Assembly (NCBI GenBank): GCA_021819105.1
Contig: JAKASK010000005.1
Location: forward strand, 1-64,000
Length of the DNA stretch: 64,000 nucleotides
Direction of reading: 5' to 3'
Origin: an archaeon
GTDB lineage: Archaea > Thermoproteota > Nitrososphaeria > Nitrososphaerales > Gagatemarchaeaceae
The notes beneath the pieces were generated by a model. The model saw only the letters and a list, made by a program, of their open reading frames with translations. It was not told the origin of the DNA and did not search any database. Of this stretch, positions 1-9,599 are shown piece after piece. Numbering within the stretch: the first letter of the stretch is position 1; each line of letters begins with the position of its first letter. A program made the translations under genes and the position numbers.

Positions 1-261
1 AGTAGCCTCGTCTCAGCGGCCCCGTCATTGTCCATTGGGACAAGGCGTCAGGAGGGTGACTTCGATACGCTTGTCCCTCCCTGTCCGGTCCTTGCCGTCG
101 CAGAAACGGACGCGGGCACCCACCCAGTAAAATCTAAATACGCGACAAAAATCGCCTCTCATGGGGCCCTGTTACGTGTATTGTTCGCGCCACTTAGTCT
201 GTATTATCAATGGGGGTAAGACGGCATAGTAACCACCAAGAAGACGGTCAGACGGAAGAAG
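1..261. other. Left-edge region upstream of rpoH, no gene supported
   Basis: I see no convincing gene here; the short open frames have no recognisable protein character. Two A/T-rich stretches could be promoters for the polymerase operon, one near 128-140 and one near 201-209. The second would start transcription at about 230, roughly 30 bases before the rpoH start. The window edge may cut a gene that I cannot see. Confidence 0.4.
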
Positions 262-513
262 GTGGAGGACGAAGTTCCAGCCTTCAAGGTCAGCACCCAC
301 TTCTTGATCCCCAAGCACGAGCTGCTCACCAAGGAAGAGGCGGCCCAGGTCGTCTCGAGGTTCAACTCCTCTCCGTCCCAGTTCCCCTACATCCAGTCCA
401 CTGACTCGATCGCAAAAGAGGTCGGCGCCAAGCCGGGCGACTTCGTCAGGATCACCAGGTCCAGCGAGACCGCTGGGACGAGCACCTACTACAGGTACGT
501 GGTGGAGGGATAG
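262..513 (+). CDS. rpoH: DNA-directed RNA polymerase subunit H (RpoH/Rpb5)
   Basis: The 83-residue protein matches the small archaeal subunit H, the counterpart of the C-terminal domain of eukaryotic Rpb5. The family signature region is HFLIPKHELL, followed by a conserved tail with DSIAKEVGAKPGD and ITR. It sits at the polymerase jaw and contacts incoming DNA. The start is the GTG at 262. An open frame continues upstream for about 14 codons, rich in Lys and Arg, without a standard start codon, so the shorter form is preferred. The stop is two bases before the rpoB start, so the two are co-transcribed, as is usual in archaea. Confidence 0.93.
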   Translation: MEDEVPAFKVSTHFLIPKHELLTKEEAAQVVSRFNSSPSQFPYIQSTDSIAKEVGAKPGDFVRITRSSETAGTSTYYRYVVEG

Positions 514-515
514 AG

Positions 516-3500
516 TTGAGCAAACAATTCGCGACTTCGAACTACTGGGTCATACTCAGCGACCTGCTGCAGAGGGAAGGGGTCGCGCGCCAGCACCTGA
601 ACAGTTACAACGAGTTCGTCACAAGGGGGCTGCAGAACATCATAGACGAAATCGGGGAGGTCGAAATCGAGACGGTAAGCACTCCCTACAAGATAAAGCT
701 CGGCAGGCTCACACTCGGCTCTCCGCGGGTGGTCGAGATAGACGGCTCCGTCAGCAGCATCCTCCCGATGGAGTCAAGGCTCAGGAACCTGACCTATTCG
801 GCACCGATACTCCTCGAGATGACCATTGAGGAGGAGGGGCTCCCGCGCGACACTACGCGCCAGCACATCGGCGACCTGCCGGTGATGGTAAAGTCAGAGC
901 TCTGCCAGCTGTCCAACCGCACGCGCGAGCAGCTGATCGAATCGGGCGAGGACCCCAACGACCCGGGCGGATACTTCATCATCCACGGAGCCGAAAGGGT
1001 GATCGTCGGCCTCGAGGACCTGTCCCCCAACAAGATTCTGGTCGACGCTGAGAAGCTCGCCGGGGCGACCACCTACAAGTCCAGGGTCTACTCTTCGGTG
1101 GTCGGATACAGGTCAAAGCTTGAGCTCACGCTGAAGCAGGACGGAGCCGTCAACGTCAAGGTTCCGAGCTGCCCGGTGGACCTCCCCTACGTCATCGTCA
1201 TGCGCGCGCTGGGCATAAAGTCGGACAAGGAGATCGCCGACGCCGTCTCCCCGAAGGCAGAGATCCAAGACCTGCTGGAAGTCTCGTTCGACAAGGCCAG
1301 CGAGGCCCCGACGGAGAAGGACGCCCTGGTGTTCATAGGGAACAGGGTGGCCCACGGCATGCTCGAAGAGTTCAGGGTGAAGCGCGCCCAATCGATGCTC
1401 GACTGGGGGCTCCTGCCGCACCTCGGGAAGACGCCCGACAGGCGTTTCGACAAATCGATGTTCATGGGAGAAGCGGCGTGCAAGCTCCTGGAGCTGAGGC
1501 TCGGATGGATCGAGGCGGACGACAAGGACCACTACGGCAACAAGGTGATAAAGTTCGCGGGCCAGATGCTCGCCGACCTCTTCAGGACGGCGTTCCGCAA
1601 CCTGGTCAGGGACATGAAGTACCAGCTGGAGCGGACGGGCCAGAAGCGCGGAGGCAACGTGGTGGGCGCGGCGATCAGGACAGGCATCATCACTGACAAG
1701 CTCAACAACGCCATCGCCACGGGGAACTGGGGCAGGGGAAAGGTCGGGGTGACGCAGCTCCTCGACAGGACCAACTACCTCAGCACCCTCAGCCACCTCA
1801 GGCGCGTCCAGTCGCCGCTCAGCAGGAGCCAGCCGAACTTCGAGGCAAGAGACCTCCACGCGACCCACTTCGGCAGGATCTGTCCCTCCGAGACCCCAGA
1901 AGGGGTGAACTGCGGTCTTGTCAAGAACCTGGCGCTGTCGGCTATCATCTCGGTCAGCGTTCCGTCCCAGGAGGTAGAAGAGAAGCTCTGGGAGCTCGGG
2001 GCCAGGCAAATCCGCGACGCAGACCAGAAGCTCCAGGTGGACGGGTGCAGGATATTCATGGACGGGAGGTTCCTCGGCTACGTCGACGACGGAGAGCGTC
2101 TCGCCAAGGCGTTCAGAAAGCTGAGGAGGGACGGGCAGATCAACCCCAGCGCCAGCGTCCTCTATGTGTCTCCGATCAACGAGAAGGCTTACCCCCGCAT
2201 CTACATCAGCCTCAGCTCGGGCCGAGTCCTCAGGCCGCTCGTGGTGGTCGAGAGCGGGCGCCCACTGCTGAATCCGGAGCTCATCGAGAAGGTGATCAGA
2301 GGCGAATCTTCCTGGAGAGACCTAGTAGATCAAGGAGTCATCGAGCTCATCGACGCCAACGAGGAGGAGAACAGCCTCGTGGCCATGGGGCCGGAGGACG
2401 TCACCACGAAGAACAGCCACATGGAGCTCTTCCCAGCCGCCATGTTCGGCATCGCGGCTTCGATCATCCCCTACCCCGAGCACAACCAGTCGCCGAGGAA
2501 CACCTACGAGTCCGCCATGGCGAAGCAGAGCCTCGGCTTCAGCTCTCCCACCTATCCGATCTCCCCGCACGTCAGGCAGCACCTGCTGGTCAGTCCCCAG
2601 GCGCCCGTCGTCAGGACCAGGACCCTCGACCTCCTCAAGATCGACGAGAGGCCGCTCGGGACCAACTGCGTGGTGGCAGTGCTTTCCTTCGAAGGCTATA
2701 ACATCGAGGACGCCATCATCATGAACAAGTCCAGCGTCGAGCGCGGGATGGCGAGGTCGTTCTTCTACAGGCTCTATGACGGGGAGGCGAAGCAGTACCT
2801 CGGCGGCATGCGCGACACCTTCGAAGTCCCCGCGGCCGAGTCGAACATCAGAGGCTATCGCGGCGAGAAGTTCTACCGCCTCCTCGAAGGAGACGGGGTG
2901 GTCGCCCACGAGTCCCAGGTCGCAGGCGGTGACGTCGTGATCGGAAGGACCAGCCCCCCGAGGTTCATGGAGGAGTACAAGGAGTTCGAGATCAAGGGGC
3001 CCTACAGGCGCGACACGTCGGTAGCGGTGAGGCCTTCCGAGGCAGGCGTGGTCGACTCCATCTTCATGACCGAGAACGTCGAGGGAGGCAAGATGTTCAA
3101 GGTCAGGGTGAGGGACATGAGGACTCCGGAGATAGGTGACAAGTTCGCTTCCAGGCACGGACAGAAGGGGGTGATCGGGCTCGTGGTCCCCCAGGAGGAC
3201 ATGCCATACACGGCAGAGGGCATAGTCCCGGACGTCATCATCAACCCGCACGCGTTTCCGTCCAGGATGACGGTGGGACAGTTCATCGAGTCTATCGCGG
3301 GCAAGGCGGCGGCATTCCGCGGCTCGCCGGTCGACGGGTCCGCCTTCGCAGGCGAGAGCATAGATGAGATGGAAAAGGTGCTCAGGGGCAAGGGGTTCGA
3401 GCCGACGGGCAGAGAGGTCATGTACGACGGGAAGACCGGCAAGAAGTTCGCGGCCGACGTCTTCGTCGGCGTCGTCTACTACCAGAAGCTGCACCACATG

Positions 3501-3872
3501 GTCGCAGACAAGATTCACGCGAGGGCCAGGGGTCAGGTGCAGATGCTCACCAAGCAACCCACCGAAGGCAGGGCCAGGGGCGGAGGCCTGAGGTTCGGCG
3601 AGATGGAGAGGGACTGCCTGATCGCCTATGGGGCTTCCATGGTGCTGAAGGACAGGCTGCTCGACGAGGCGGACAAGTCAGAGATCTACGTCTGCGAGAA
3701 GTGCGGGCTCATAGCCTACTACGACGCCAAGCAGAGGAAGTACACCTGCAAGATCGACGGAGACCAGGCAAAGATCTCCACCGTGGTCGTCGCCTACGCG
3801 TTCAAGCTGCTGCTGCAGGAGATGATGAGCCTAAACATCGCGCCCAGGCTGCAGCTGAAGGACAAGGTGTAG
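516..3872 (+). CDS. rpoB: DNA-directed RNA polymerase subunit B, unsplit (RpoB)
   Basis: At 1118 residues this is a complete, unsplit second-largest polymerase subunit; methanogens and some other euryarchaea split it into B' and B''. It forms one side of the active centre. The hybrid-binding block GDKFASRHGQKG lies near residue 875. A C-terminal zinc ribbon begins at about residue 1060 with CEKCG; its second half reads CKIDG where family members normally have a CxxC pair, so the fourth ligand appears to be Asp. The start is a TTG two bases after the rpoH stop, and the next gene starts four bases after its stop, so translation along the operon is probably coupled. Confidence 0.97.
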   Translation: MSKQFATSNYWVILSDLLQREGVARQHLNSYNEFVTRGLQNIIDEIGEVEIETVSTPYKIKLGRLTLGSPRVVEIDGSVSSILPMESRLRNLTYSAPILLEMTIEEEGLPRDTTRQHIGDLPVMVKSELCQLSNRTREQLIESGEDPNDPGGYFIIHGAERVIVGLEDLSPNKILVDAEKLAGATTYKSRVYSSVVGYRSKLELTLKQDGAVNVKVPSCPVDLPYVIVMRALGIKSDKEIADAVSPKAEIQDLLEVSFDKASEAPTEKDALVFIGNRVAHGMLEEFRVKRAQSMLDWGLLPHLGKTPDRRFDKSMFMGEAACKLLELRLGWIEADDKDHYGNKVIKFAGQMLADLFRTAFRNLVRDMKYQLERTGQKRGGNVVGAAIRTGIITDKLNNAIATGNWGRGKVGVTQLLDRTNYLSTLSHLRRVQSPLSRSQPNFEARDLHATHFGRICPSETPEGVNCGLVKNLALSAIISVSVPSQEVEEKLWELGARQIRDADQKLQVDGCRIFMDGRFLGYVDDGERLAKAFRKLRRDGQINPSASVLYVSPINEKAYPRIYISLSSGRVLRPLVVVESGRPLLNPELIEKVIRGESSWRDLVDQGVIELIDANEEENSLVAMGPEDVTTKNSHMELFPAAMFGIAASIIPYPEHNQSPRNTYESAMAKQSLGFSSPTYPISPHVRQHLLVSPQAPVVRTRTLDLLKIDERPLGTNCVVAVLSFEGYNIEDAIIMNKSSVERGMARSFFYRLYDGEAKQYLGGMRDTFEVPAAESNIRGYRGEKFYRLLEGDGVVAHESQVAGGDVVIGRTSPPRFMEEYKEFEIKGPYRRDTSVAVRPSEAGVVDSIFMTENVEGGKMFKVRVRDMRTPEIGDKFASRHGQKGVIGLVVPQEDMPYTAEGIVPDVIINPHAFPSRMTVGQFIESIAGKAAAFRGSPVDGSAFAGESIDEMEKVLRGKGFEPTGREVMYDGKTGKKFAADVFVGVVYYQKLHHMVADKIHARARGQVQMLTKQPTEGRARGGGLRFGEMERDCLIAYGASMVLKDRLLDEADKSEIYVCEKCGLIAYYDAKQRKYTCKIDGDQAKISTVVVAYAFKLLLQEMMSLNIAPRLQLKDKV

Positions 3873-3876
3873 AGAA

Positions 3877-6800
3877 ATGTCGATGGAACAGGCGCTCAAG
3901 ACGATCGGGGGGATCAACTTCGCGGTGTTCTCTCCGGCGGAAGTGAGGAAGTACTCGGTAGCAGAGATCACCCAGCCCGAGACCTACGACGAGGACGGGA
4001 TGCCCGTCCAGGGGGGCCTGATGGACAGCAGGCTGGGCACCCTGGAGCCTGGACAGAAGTGCGGCACCTGCGGGAGCACGGCAGGGAGGTGCCCTGGGCA
4101 CTTCGGCCACATCGAGCTCGCCGAGCCAGTGCTCCACATCGCGTTCGTCGATGAAATCAACAGGCTGGTTCAGACCACCTGCAGGTCCTGCGGAAGGATA
4201 CTCCTCCCTCAGCAGGAACTGGACGCCTATCACGTCAAACTGACCAGCAAGAGCGACTTCACCCCGTCGCTGGTGGAGGGGGTCGCCAAGGAGATAGCGG
4301 TGAAGGCGAAGAAGGTCAAGCTCTGCCCGCACTGCGGCAAGCAGCAGTACCAGATCGAGTTCACAAAGCCCACGATTTTCCACGAAATCACCGAGGAGGG
4401 GGGCGCCACGCGGCTTCTCCCCGTCGCCATCCGCGAGAGGCTCGAGAGGATCAACAACGAAGACCTCCAGCTCCTCGAATTCAATTCGAAGGCTGCGAGG
4501 CCGGAGTGGTTCGTCCTCCAGGTCCTGCCTGTCCCGCCGCTCACGGTCAGGCCGTCCATCACCCTCGAGTCAGGAATCCGGTCCGAGGACGACCTCACCC
4601 ACAAAGTCGTGGACATACTCAGGGTCAACCAGAGGGTCCGCGAATCCAAGGAGTCGGGTACCCCACACCTGATTGTCCAGGACCTCGTCGACCTGCTCCA
4701 CTACCACGTTACCACTTACTTCGACAACGAAGTCTCCGGTATCCCTCAGGCTCACCACCGCTCCGGGAGGCCGCTGAAGACCCTCAGCCAGAGGCTGAAG
4801 GGGAAGGAAGGCCGGTTCAGGGGGTCGCTCTCCGGCAAGAGGGTGGACTTCTCCAGCCGCACAGTCATCAGCCCAGACCCGAACCTCGACATCGGCGAAG
4901 TCGGAGTGCCCTTCGAGGTCGCCAAGAAGCTGACCATCCCGGAGAAGGTGTCTCCGTTCAACATCGAGAACCTGAAGGCGCTGGTCAACAGGGGGCCCTT
5001 CGAGCACCCCGGCGCAAACTACGTCATCAGGCCGGACGGAGTAAAGATCAGGCTGGACTTCGCCAGCGACAGGAAGGCCCTGGCCGACTCCCTCGTGCCG
5101 GGCTACATCGTCGAAAGGCACCTGATGGACGGAGACGTCGTCCTGTTCAACAGGCAGCCTTCGCTCCACAGGATGTCCGTCATGGCGCACTTCGTGCGCG
5201 TCCTCCCGTTCAGGACCTTCAGGCTGCACCCGTCCGTCTGCCCGCCCTACAACGCAGACTTCGACGGCGACGAGATGAACCTACACGTCCCGCAGAGCGA
5301 GGAATCCAGGTCGGAAGCGCTCATGCTGATGCGGGTCCAGGACCAGATCCTCTCCCCGAGGTACGGTGGACCCATCATAGGCGGGATCAGGGACTTCATC
5401 ACCGGCGCGTTCATGCTCACCAGAGACGAGACCATGCTAACCCCGGGCGAGTTCTCCAACCTCGCCCTCGTGGGGGACTACGACGGAGACCTCCCTGAAC
5501 CGGCTTCGAAGGGAGCCCACCCCATGTACACTGGCAAGCAGCTCTTCTCACTCTTCCTCCCGAAGGGGATGAACTACGTGCTCACCTCGAAGTGGGCGAA
5601 GGCCCAGAGGACGGGGACTACCAACGACGTAGTCATCAGAGACGGCGAGCTCGTATCGGGTGTGGTCGACAAGGCGGTCATCGGGGCCGAAGAGCCCGAC
5701 TCTCTCCTGCACAGGATCGCCAAGGACTACGGGAATGAGGAGGCCCGCAACTTCCTCAACTCCGTCCTCAAGGTGCTGAAGACCTACCTCACGAGGAGGG
5801 GGTTCACCTACGGTTTCAACGAGCTGGAGCTCCCCACGGAGGCCAAGAAGGGCATCACCGACTCTCTGGACGAGGCCTACGTCAACGTCACCGACCTCCA
5901 GAAGAAGTACAGGGCCGGGACGCTTCAGCTCACCAGGGGACTTTCGGCCGAGGACACCCTCGAGGCCTACATAGTCAACGAGCTGGCGAAGGCCAGGGAC
6001 AAGGCGGGGAGGATAGCGGACAGGGCGTTCCCTGCCGAGAACTCGGGGATGATAATGGCAAGGACCGGCGCAAGAGGCTCCAGCCTCAACGTGGGCCAGA
6101 TGACCGCAGCGCTGGGCCAGCAGTCGGTCCGCGGTAAGAGGATCAGCCACGGCCTGAGAGGCAGGGCTCTGAGCCACTTCCCCTGGGACGACCCCTCGCC
6201 CACCGCCAAGGGTTTCGTCAAGAGCAACTACAGGGATGGGCTTTCCCCGACTGAGTTCTTCTTCCACGCGATGGGCGGCCGCGAGGGGTTGGTGGACACC
6301 GCAGTCAGGACCCAGCAGAGCGGCTACATGCAGAGAAGGCTCGTCAACGCCCTCGAGCACCTGAAGGTGGAGTACGACCTGACGGTCAGGGACCCCCACG
6401 GGCACATCATCCAGTTCCTATACGGCGAAGACGGCGTAGACCCTGCGAAGAGCGACCACGGCCGCCCCATCAACCTCGACAGGCTGATCGAGACCGAGGA
6501 GCTCCTCCACAAGTCGAAAGCGAAGGGGAGCGAGGAGGAGCTCGAGAAGCTGCTCAAGAAGAACCAGGGCTCGCTAAACGAGAGGCTCAACAAGGAGCTG
6601 AAGGAAAAGCTTGGCGGTTCGCACCTCACCGACGAAGGCCTCCGGGAGACCATGGAGAAGGTCGACGAAGCCCTCGACTACTCCAGGGTGGAGCCGGGAG
6701 AGGCCTCTGGCATCGTCGCGGCCCAGTCCATCGGCGAGCCGGGCACCCAGATGACCCTCAGGACCTTCCACTTCGCAGGCGTCAGGGAGAGAGACGTCAC

Positions 6801-7665
6801 CCTCGGCCTGCCGAGGCTCATGGAGCTGGTGGACGCAAGGAAGATCCCGGCCACCCCGTCCATGGACATCTACCTCACCAAGGACTACGCGGCGCAGAAC
6901 GAGAAGGCGGTGAAGGTTGCCAAGGAGATACTCTTCACGAAGGTCGGGAACGTGGTCTCCTTCAGCGAGGTGGACCCCACCGAGGGCATCAAGCTCCATC
7001 TCAGCCCCGAGATGATGGCGGACAGGGACACCACCCCAGAGGAGATCGCAAAGGTGGTCGAGACAGGGAAGAGGAAGGTCCAGCAGGACAAGAGGAACCC
7101 CAACGTCATCCACGTGAGCATGCCCGAGGCGGACCTTTCTGCCCTGTTCACCCTCAGGAACAAGATACTCAACATGAAGCTGAAGGGGATCCCCGGCATC
7201 ACCCGGGTCACCGTAGTAAAGGAGGGGGAGGAGTGGTTCATCCAGACCGCCGGCTCCAACCTCGGCAAGGTCGTCCAGGTCCAGGGGGTCGACCCCACCA
7301 GGGTCTACACCAACAACGTCCATGAAGTGGCTCAGGTCCTCGGGATCGAGGCCGCCCGGGCGACCCTGGTCAGGGAGCTCATGAGCACCCTGGACGAGCA
7401 GGGGCTCGAGGTGGACATCCGCCACATATTCCTGGTGGCCGACCTGATGACCTCCAAGGGTTACATCCAGCAGATAGGAAGGCACGGCATCGCCGGAACC
7501 AAGAGCAGCGTCCTTGCAAGGGCCGCCTTCGAGATCACCGTCCCGACCCTGGCCGAGGCCGCGGTGAAGGGCGAGGTGGAGGACCTCAAGGGGGTCACCG
7601 AGAACGTCATCGTCGGGCTCCCGATACCCCTGGGGACCGGGATGATCGACCTGTACATGAGCTGA
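3877..7665 (+). CDS. rpoA: DNA-directed RNA polymerase subunit A, fused A'-A'' (RpoA)
   Basis: This 1262-residue chain is the largest polymerase subunit. Zinc-binding cysteines occur near residue 62 (CGTCG...CPGHFGH) and near 105-150 (CRSCG, CPHCG). The catalytic magnesium loop NADFDGDE starts at residue 459. The part that other archaea encode separately as A'' follows in the same frame, with GEPGTQMTLRTFHFAGV near residue 953. No stop or new start separates the halves. Crenarchaeota and Euryarchaeota encode A' and A'' as two genes, whereas Thaumarchaeota and Aigarchaeota keep one, so this gene is the best lineage marker in the window. It starts at the ATG four bases after rpoB. Confidence 0.97.
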   Translation: MSMEQALKTIGGINFAVFSPAEVRKYSVAEITQPETYDEDGMPVQGGLMDSRLGTLEPGQKCGTCGSTAGRCPGHFGHIELAEPVLHIAFVDEINRLVQTTCRSCGRILLPQQELDAYHVKLTSKSDFTPSLVEGVAKEIAVKAKKVKLCPHCGKQQYQIEFTKPTIFHEITEEGGATRLLPVAIRERLERINNEDLQLLEFNSKAARPEWFVLQVLPVPPLTVRPSITLESGIRSEDDLTHKVVDILRVNQRVRESKESGTPHLIVQDLVDLLHYHVTTYFDNEVSGIPQAHHRSGRPLKTLSQRLKGKEGRFRGSLSGKRVDFSSRTVISPDPNLDIGEVGVPFEVAKKLTIPEKVSPFNIENLKALVNRGPFEHPGANYVIRPDGVKIRLDFASDRKALADSLVPGYIVERHLMDGDVVLFNRQPSLHRMSVMAHFVRVLPFRTFRLHPSVCPPYNADFDGDEMNLHVPQSEESRSEALMLMRVQDQILSPRYGGPIIGGIRDFITGAFMLTRDETMLTPGEFSNLALVGDYDGDLPEPASKGAHPMYTGKQLFSLFLPKGMNYVLTSKWAKAQRTGTTNDVVIRDGELVSGVVDKAVIGAEEPDSLLHRIAKDYGNEEARNFLNSVLKVLKTYLTRRGFTYGFNELELPTEAKKGITDSLDEAYVNVTDLQKKYRAGTLQLTRGLSAEDTLEAYIVNELAKARDKAGRIADRAFPAENSGMIMARTGARGSSLNVGQMTAALGQQSVRGKRISHGLRGRALSHFPWDDPSPTAKGFVKSNYRDGLSPTEFFFHAMGGREGLVDTAVRTQQSGYMQRRLVNALEHLKVEYDLTVRDPHGHIIQFLYGEDGVDPAKSDHGRPINLDRLIETEELLHKSKAKGSEEELEKLLKKNQGSLNERLNKELKEKLGGSHLTDEGLRETMEKVDEALDYSRVEPGEASGIVAAQSIGEPGTQMTLRTFHFAGVRERDVTLGLPRLMELVDARKIPATPSMDIYLTKDYAAQNEKAVKVAKEILFTKVGNVVSFSEVDPTEGIKLHLSPEMMADRDTTPEEIAKVVETGKRKVQQDKRNPNVIHVSMPEADLSALFTLRNKILNMKLKGIPGITRVTVVKEGEEWFIQTAGSNLGKVVQVQGVDPTRVYTNNVHEVAQVLGIEAARATLVRELMSTLDEQGLEVDIRHIFLVADLMTSKGYIQQIGRHGIAGTKSSVLARAAFEITVPTLAEAAVKGEVEDLKGVTENVIVGLPIPLGTGMIDLYMS

Positions 7666-7670
7666 TTCTC

Positions 7671-7973
7671 ATGGTGGAAAGCGCACAGCTCTCCAAGGTA
7701 CTGAAGGACGCCATGAAGGGCGCCAAGTCGGCCTTCGGGGCGAAGGAGAGCATAGCGGCGGTGAAGGGTAGCAAGGGGATCCTCGTCACCAAATCCATCC
7801 CTCCAGCCCTGGACGCGAAACTGAGGGAAGAGGCCAAGAAGCACAACGTCCCTGTGATCGAGCTGACGCAGTCGTCCGTCGAGCTCGCACGGATGGTCGG
7901 GAGGCCCTACAAGGTCTCAGCCATGGCCCTCCGCAACGTGAGCGACACGGACGTCAAGCAGCTGGTGAAGTGA
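7671..7973 (+). CDS. rpl30e: Ribosomal protein L30e (eL30)
   Basis: The 100-residue product has the L7Ae/L30e/S12e fold pattern: an N-terminal helix, the strand KGILVTKSIPP, then VPVIELTQSSVELARMVGRP, which resembles the RNA-contacting loop of the family. It is a component of the archaeal large ribosomal subunit. It follows rpoA by five bases and precedes nusA by seven, the classic archaeal order rpoA-rpl30e-nusA-rps12-rps7, so it is part of the polymerase operon. Confidence 0.93.
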   Translation: MVESAQLSKVLKDAMKGAKSAFGAKESIAAVKGSKGILVTKSIPPALDAKLREEAKKHNVPVIELTQSSVELARMVGRPYKVSAMALRNVSDTDVKQLVK

Positions 7974-7980
7974 TAGCCGG

Positions 7981-8424
7981 GTGCCAGAGATCAAGCTATC
8001 TTCAGACGAGCTCTCTCTGATGTCCATGTTCCAGGGGATGACCGGGGCCACGGCCCGTGACTGCGTCATCGACGAGAAGAGGGACAGGGTGATCTTCGTG
8101 ATAGCGCAGGGCCAGATGGGGCTCGCGATAGGGAAGGAGGGCTCGTCGGTCAAGAAGATAGAGAGGGCGGTCAGGCGGCCCGTGGAAGTGGTCGAGTGGG
8201 CGGACGACGTCGAAGGGCTGGTCAGGAACTCCCTTGGCGCCAGGTTCGTCCAGGAGGTGAGGGTCAGCGAAAGGCTCGACGGAACCAAGGGGGTGGTGGT
8301 CGTGGTCGACTCCAAGAAGAAGGGCGCAGTCCTCGGCCTGGGGGGGAAGAACGCCGAGAAGGTGAGGCTGCTGGCCAAGCGCTACTTCGACGTGAGCAAC
8401 GTCCAGATAACGTCAGAGCTCTGA
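7981..8424 (+). CDS. nusA: Archaeal NusA-type KH-domain transcription factor
   Basis: The 147-residue protein holds two KH RNA-binding domains and little else, as archaeal NusA does; bacterial NusA has extra N-terminal and S1 domains. GXXG-type loops are visible as AIGKEGSSV (about residues 46-54) and GLGGKNAEKV (about 120-129). It is thought to bind nascent RNA and act in elongation or termination. The start is the GTG at 7981, a few bases after the L30e stop. Its position between rpl30e and rps12 supports the call. Confidence 0.92.
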   Translation: MPEIKLSSDELSLMSMFQGMTGATARDCVIDEKRDRVIFVIAQGQMGLAIGKEGSSVKKIERAVRRPVEVVEWADDVEGLVRNSLGARFVQEVRVSERLDGTKGVVVVVDSKKKGAVLGLGGKNAEKVRLLAKRYFDVSNVQITSEL

Positions 8425-8462
8425 AACGGCTAAATACGATGAGAAAAGGCGGCGACTGAAGC

Positions 8463-8900
8463 ATGTCAGGTTCACCACGCGGGGAGTTCGCTGCGAGACA
8501 GATCTCGCTGAAGCGCCAGAGGCTCCGCTGGTCCAACAAGTGGTACAAGAGGCGGAAGCTCGGCCTGGACTACAAGGCCGACCCGCTGGAAGGCGCACCG
8601 CAGGCGAGGGGCATCGTGCTCGAGAAGGTGGGGGTGGAGTCGAAGCAGCCGAACTCTGCCATCAGGAAGTGCGTCCGCTGCCAGATCGTGAAGAACGGCA
8701 AGCAGATTACGGCTTTCCTCCCCGGGGACGGGGCGCTCAACTTCGTGGACGAGCACGACGAGGTGATGCTCCAAGGGATCGGTGGGTCCATGAAACGGGC
8801 CATGGGCGACATCCCAGGAGTCCGCTGGACGGTCTTCAAGGTAAACGGCGTATCCCTCAATGAGCTCGTCTACGGCCGGAAGGAGAAGCCAAGGAGATAG
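8463..8900 (+). CDS. rps12: Ribosomal protein S12 (uS12)
   Basis: The 145-residue protein is the decoding-centre protein S12. Conserved signatures include [17 protein letters not shown] (about residues 58-74), which corresponds to the loop around the universally conserved PNSA motif, and the GDIPGVRW segment near the C-terminus. The N-terminus is basic, as expected for rRNA contact. The start ATG follows the nusA stop by 38 bases. S7 follows two bases after its stop. Confidence 0.96.
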   Translation: MSGSPRGEFAARQISLKRQRLRWSNKWYKRRKLGLDYKADPLEGAPQARGIVLEKVGVESKQPNSAIRKCVRCQIVKNGKQITAFLPGDGALNFVDEHDEVMLQGIGGSMKRAMGDIPGVRWTVFKVNGVSLNELVYGRKEKPRR

Positions 8901-8902
8901 AC

Positions 8903-9514
8903 ATGAGCAGACAGTCGCTCGACTACCCCAACCTGCTCCTGTGGGAGAGGTGGGACCTCACCGGGGTCAAGGTAGAGGACCCGGGCCTCCTGAACGTCAT
9001 CAGCGTCAAACCGATACTCATCCCCCATTCGGGCGGGAGGCACGAGCACAAGAAGTTCGGAAAGACCAGGGTGAACATAGTCGAGAGGCTGGTCAACGAG
9101 ATGATGCACTTCGGGAAGAAGTACGCCAAGAACACCGGGCGGATGGGGGGCAAGAAGCAGAAGGCGATGAGCGTAGTGAAGACCGCCTTCGCGATCATAG
9201 AGCTCAGGACAGGCCAGAACCCCGTGCAGCAGCTTGTGAAGGCCATCGAGAACGCTTCTCCCAACGAGGACACGACCAGGCTGAGCTACGGCGGCGTCGT
9301 CTACCACCAGTCGGTCGACATCTCGCCGGTCAGGAGAGTGGACATCGCGCTCAGATTCATATCGGAGGGGGTGAGGGAAGCGGCGTTCAACTCCCCCAAG
9401 ACGGTCGAGGAAGTGCTCGCCGACGAGATTGTACAGGCGGCGTCCGGTGACGCGAACGGCTACGCCGTGAAGAAGAAGAACGAGCAAGAGCGCGTCGCGA
9501 TGGCCTCGAGATAG
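8903..9514 (+). CDS. rps7: Ribosomal protein S7 (uS7)
   Basis: The 203-residue product is S7, which nucleates assembly of the 30S head and lines the exit site. Conserved segments include VERLVNEMMHFGKK, GRMGGKKQKAM and the PVRRVDIALRFISEGVR block. It is the last gene of the operon. In many archaea EF-2 or EF-1-alpha and S10 follow nearby; here the strand switches after S7, EF-1-alpha lies about 8 kb away, and no S10 follows it. Confidence 0.96.
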   Translation: MSRQSLDYPNLLLWERWDLTGVKVEDPGLLNVISVKPILIPHSGGRHEHKKFGKTRVNIVERLVNEMMHFGKKYAKNTGRMGGKKQKAMSVVKTAFAIIELRTGQNPVQQLVKAIENASPNEDTTRLSYGGVVYHQSVDISPVRRVDIALRFISEGVREAAFNSPKTVEEVLADEIVQAASGDANGYAVKKKNEQERVAMASR

Positions 9515-9599
9515 GCGACCGGTTACAGACTTCCGCAGCGACCGACCTAGAAGCGTTCAGCGAGGGTGCCTCAGCACAGGGCCTGGTCCGACTGTCGAC

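Noticed and set aside
1113-3557. Long reverse-strand open frames (up to 411 codons) opposite rpoB
   Set aside because: They lie wholly over a clearly real gene, have no family features, and arise from the high GC content, which removes stops from the antisense frames.
4506-5498. 330-codon forward frame within rpoA
   Set aside because: It is a +1 shadow of rpoA, very rich in Arg, Pro and Gly, with no domain.
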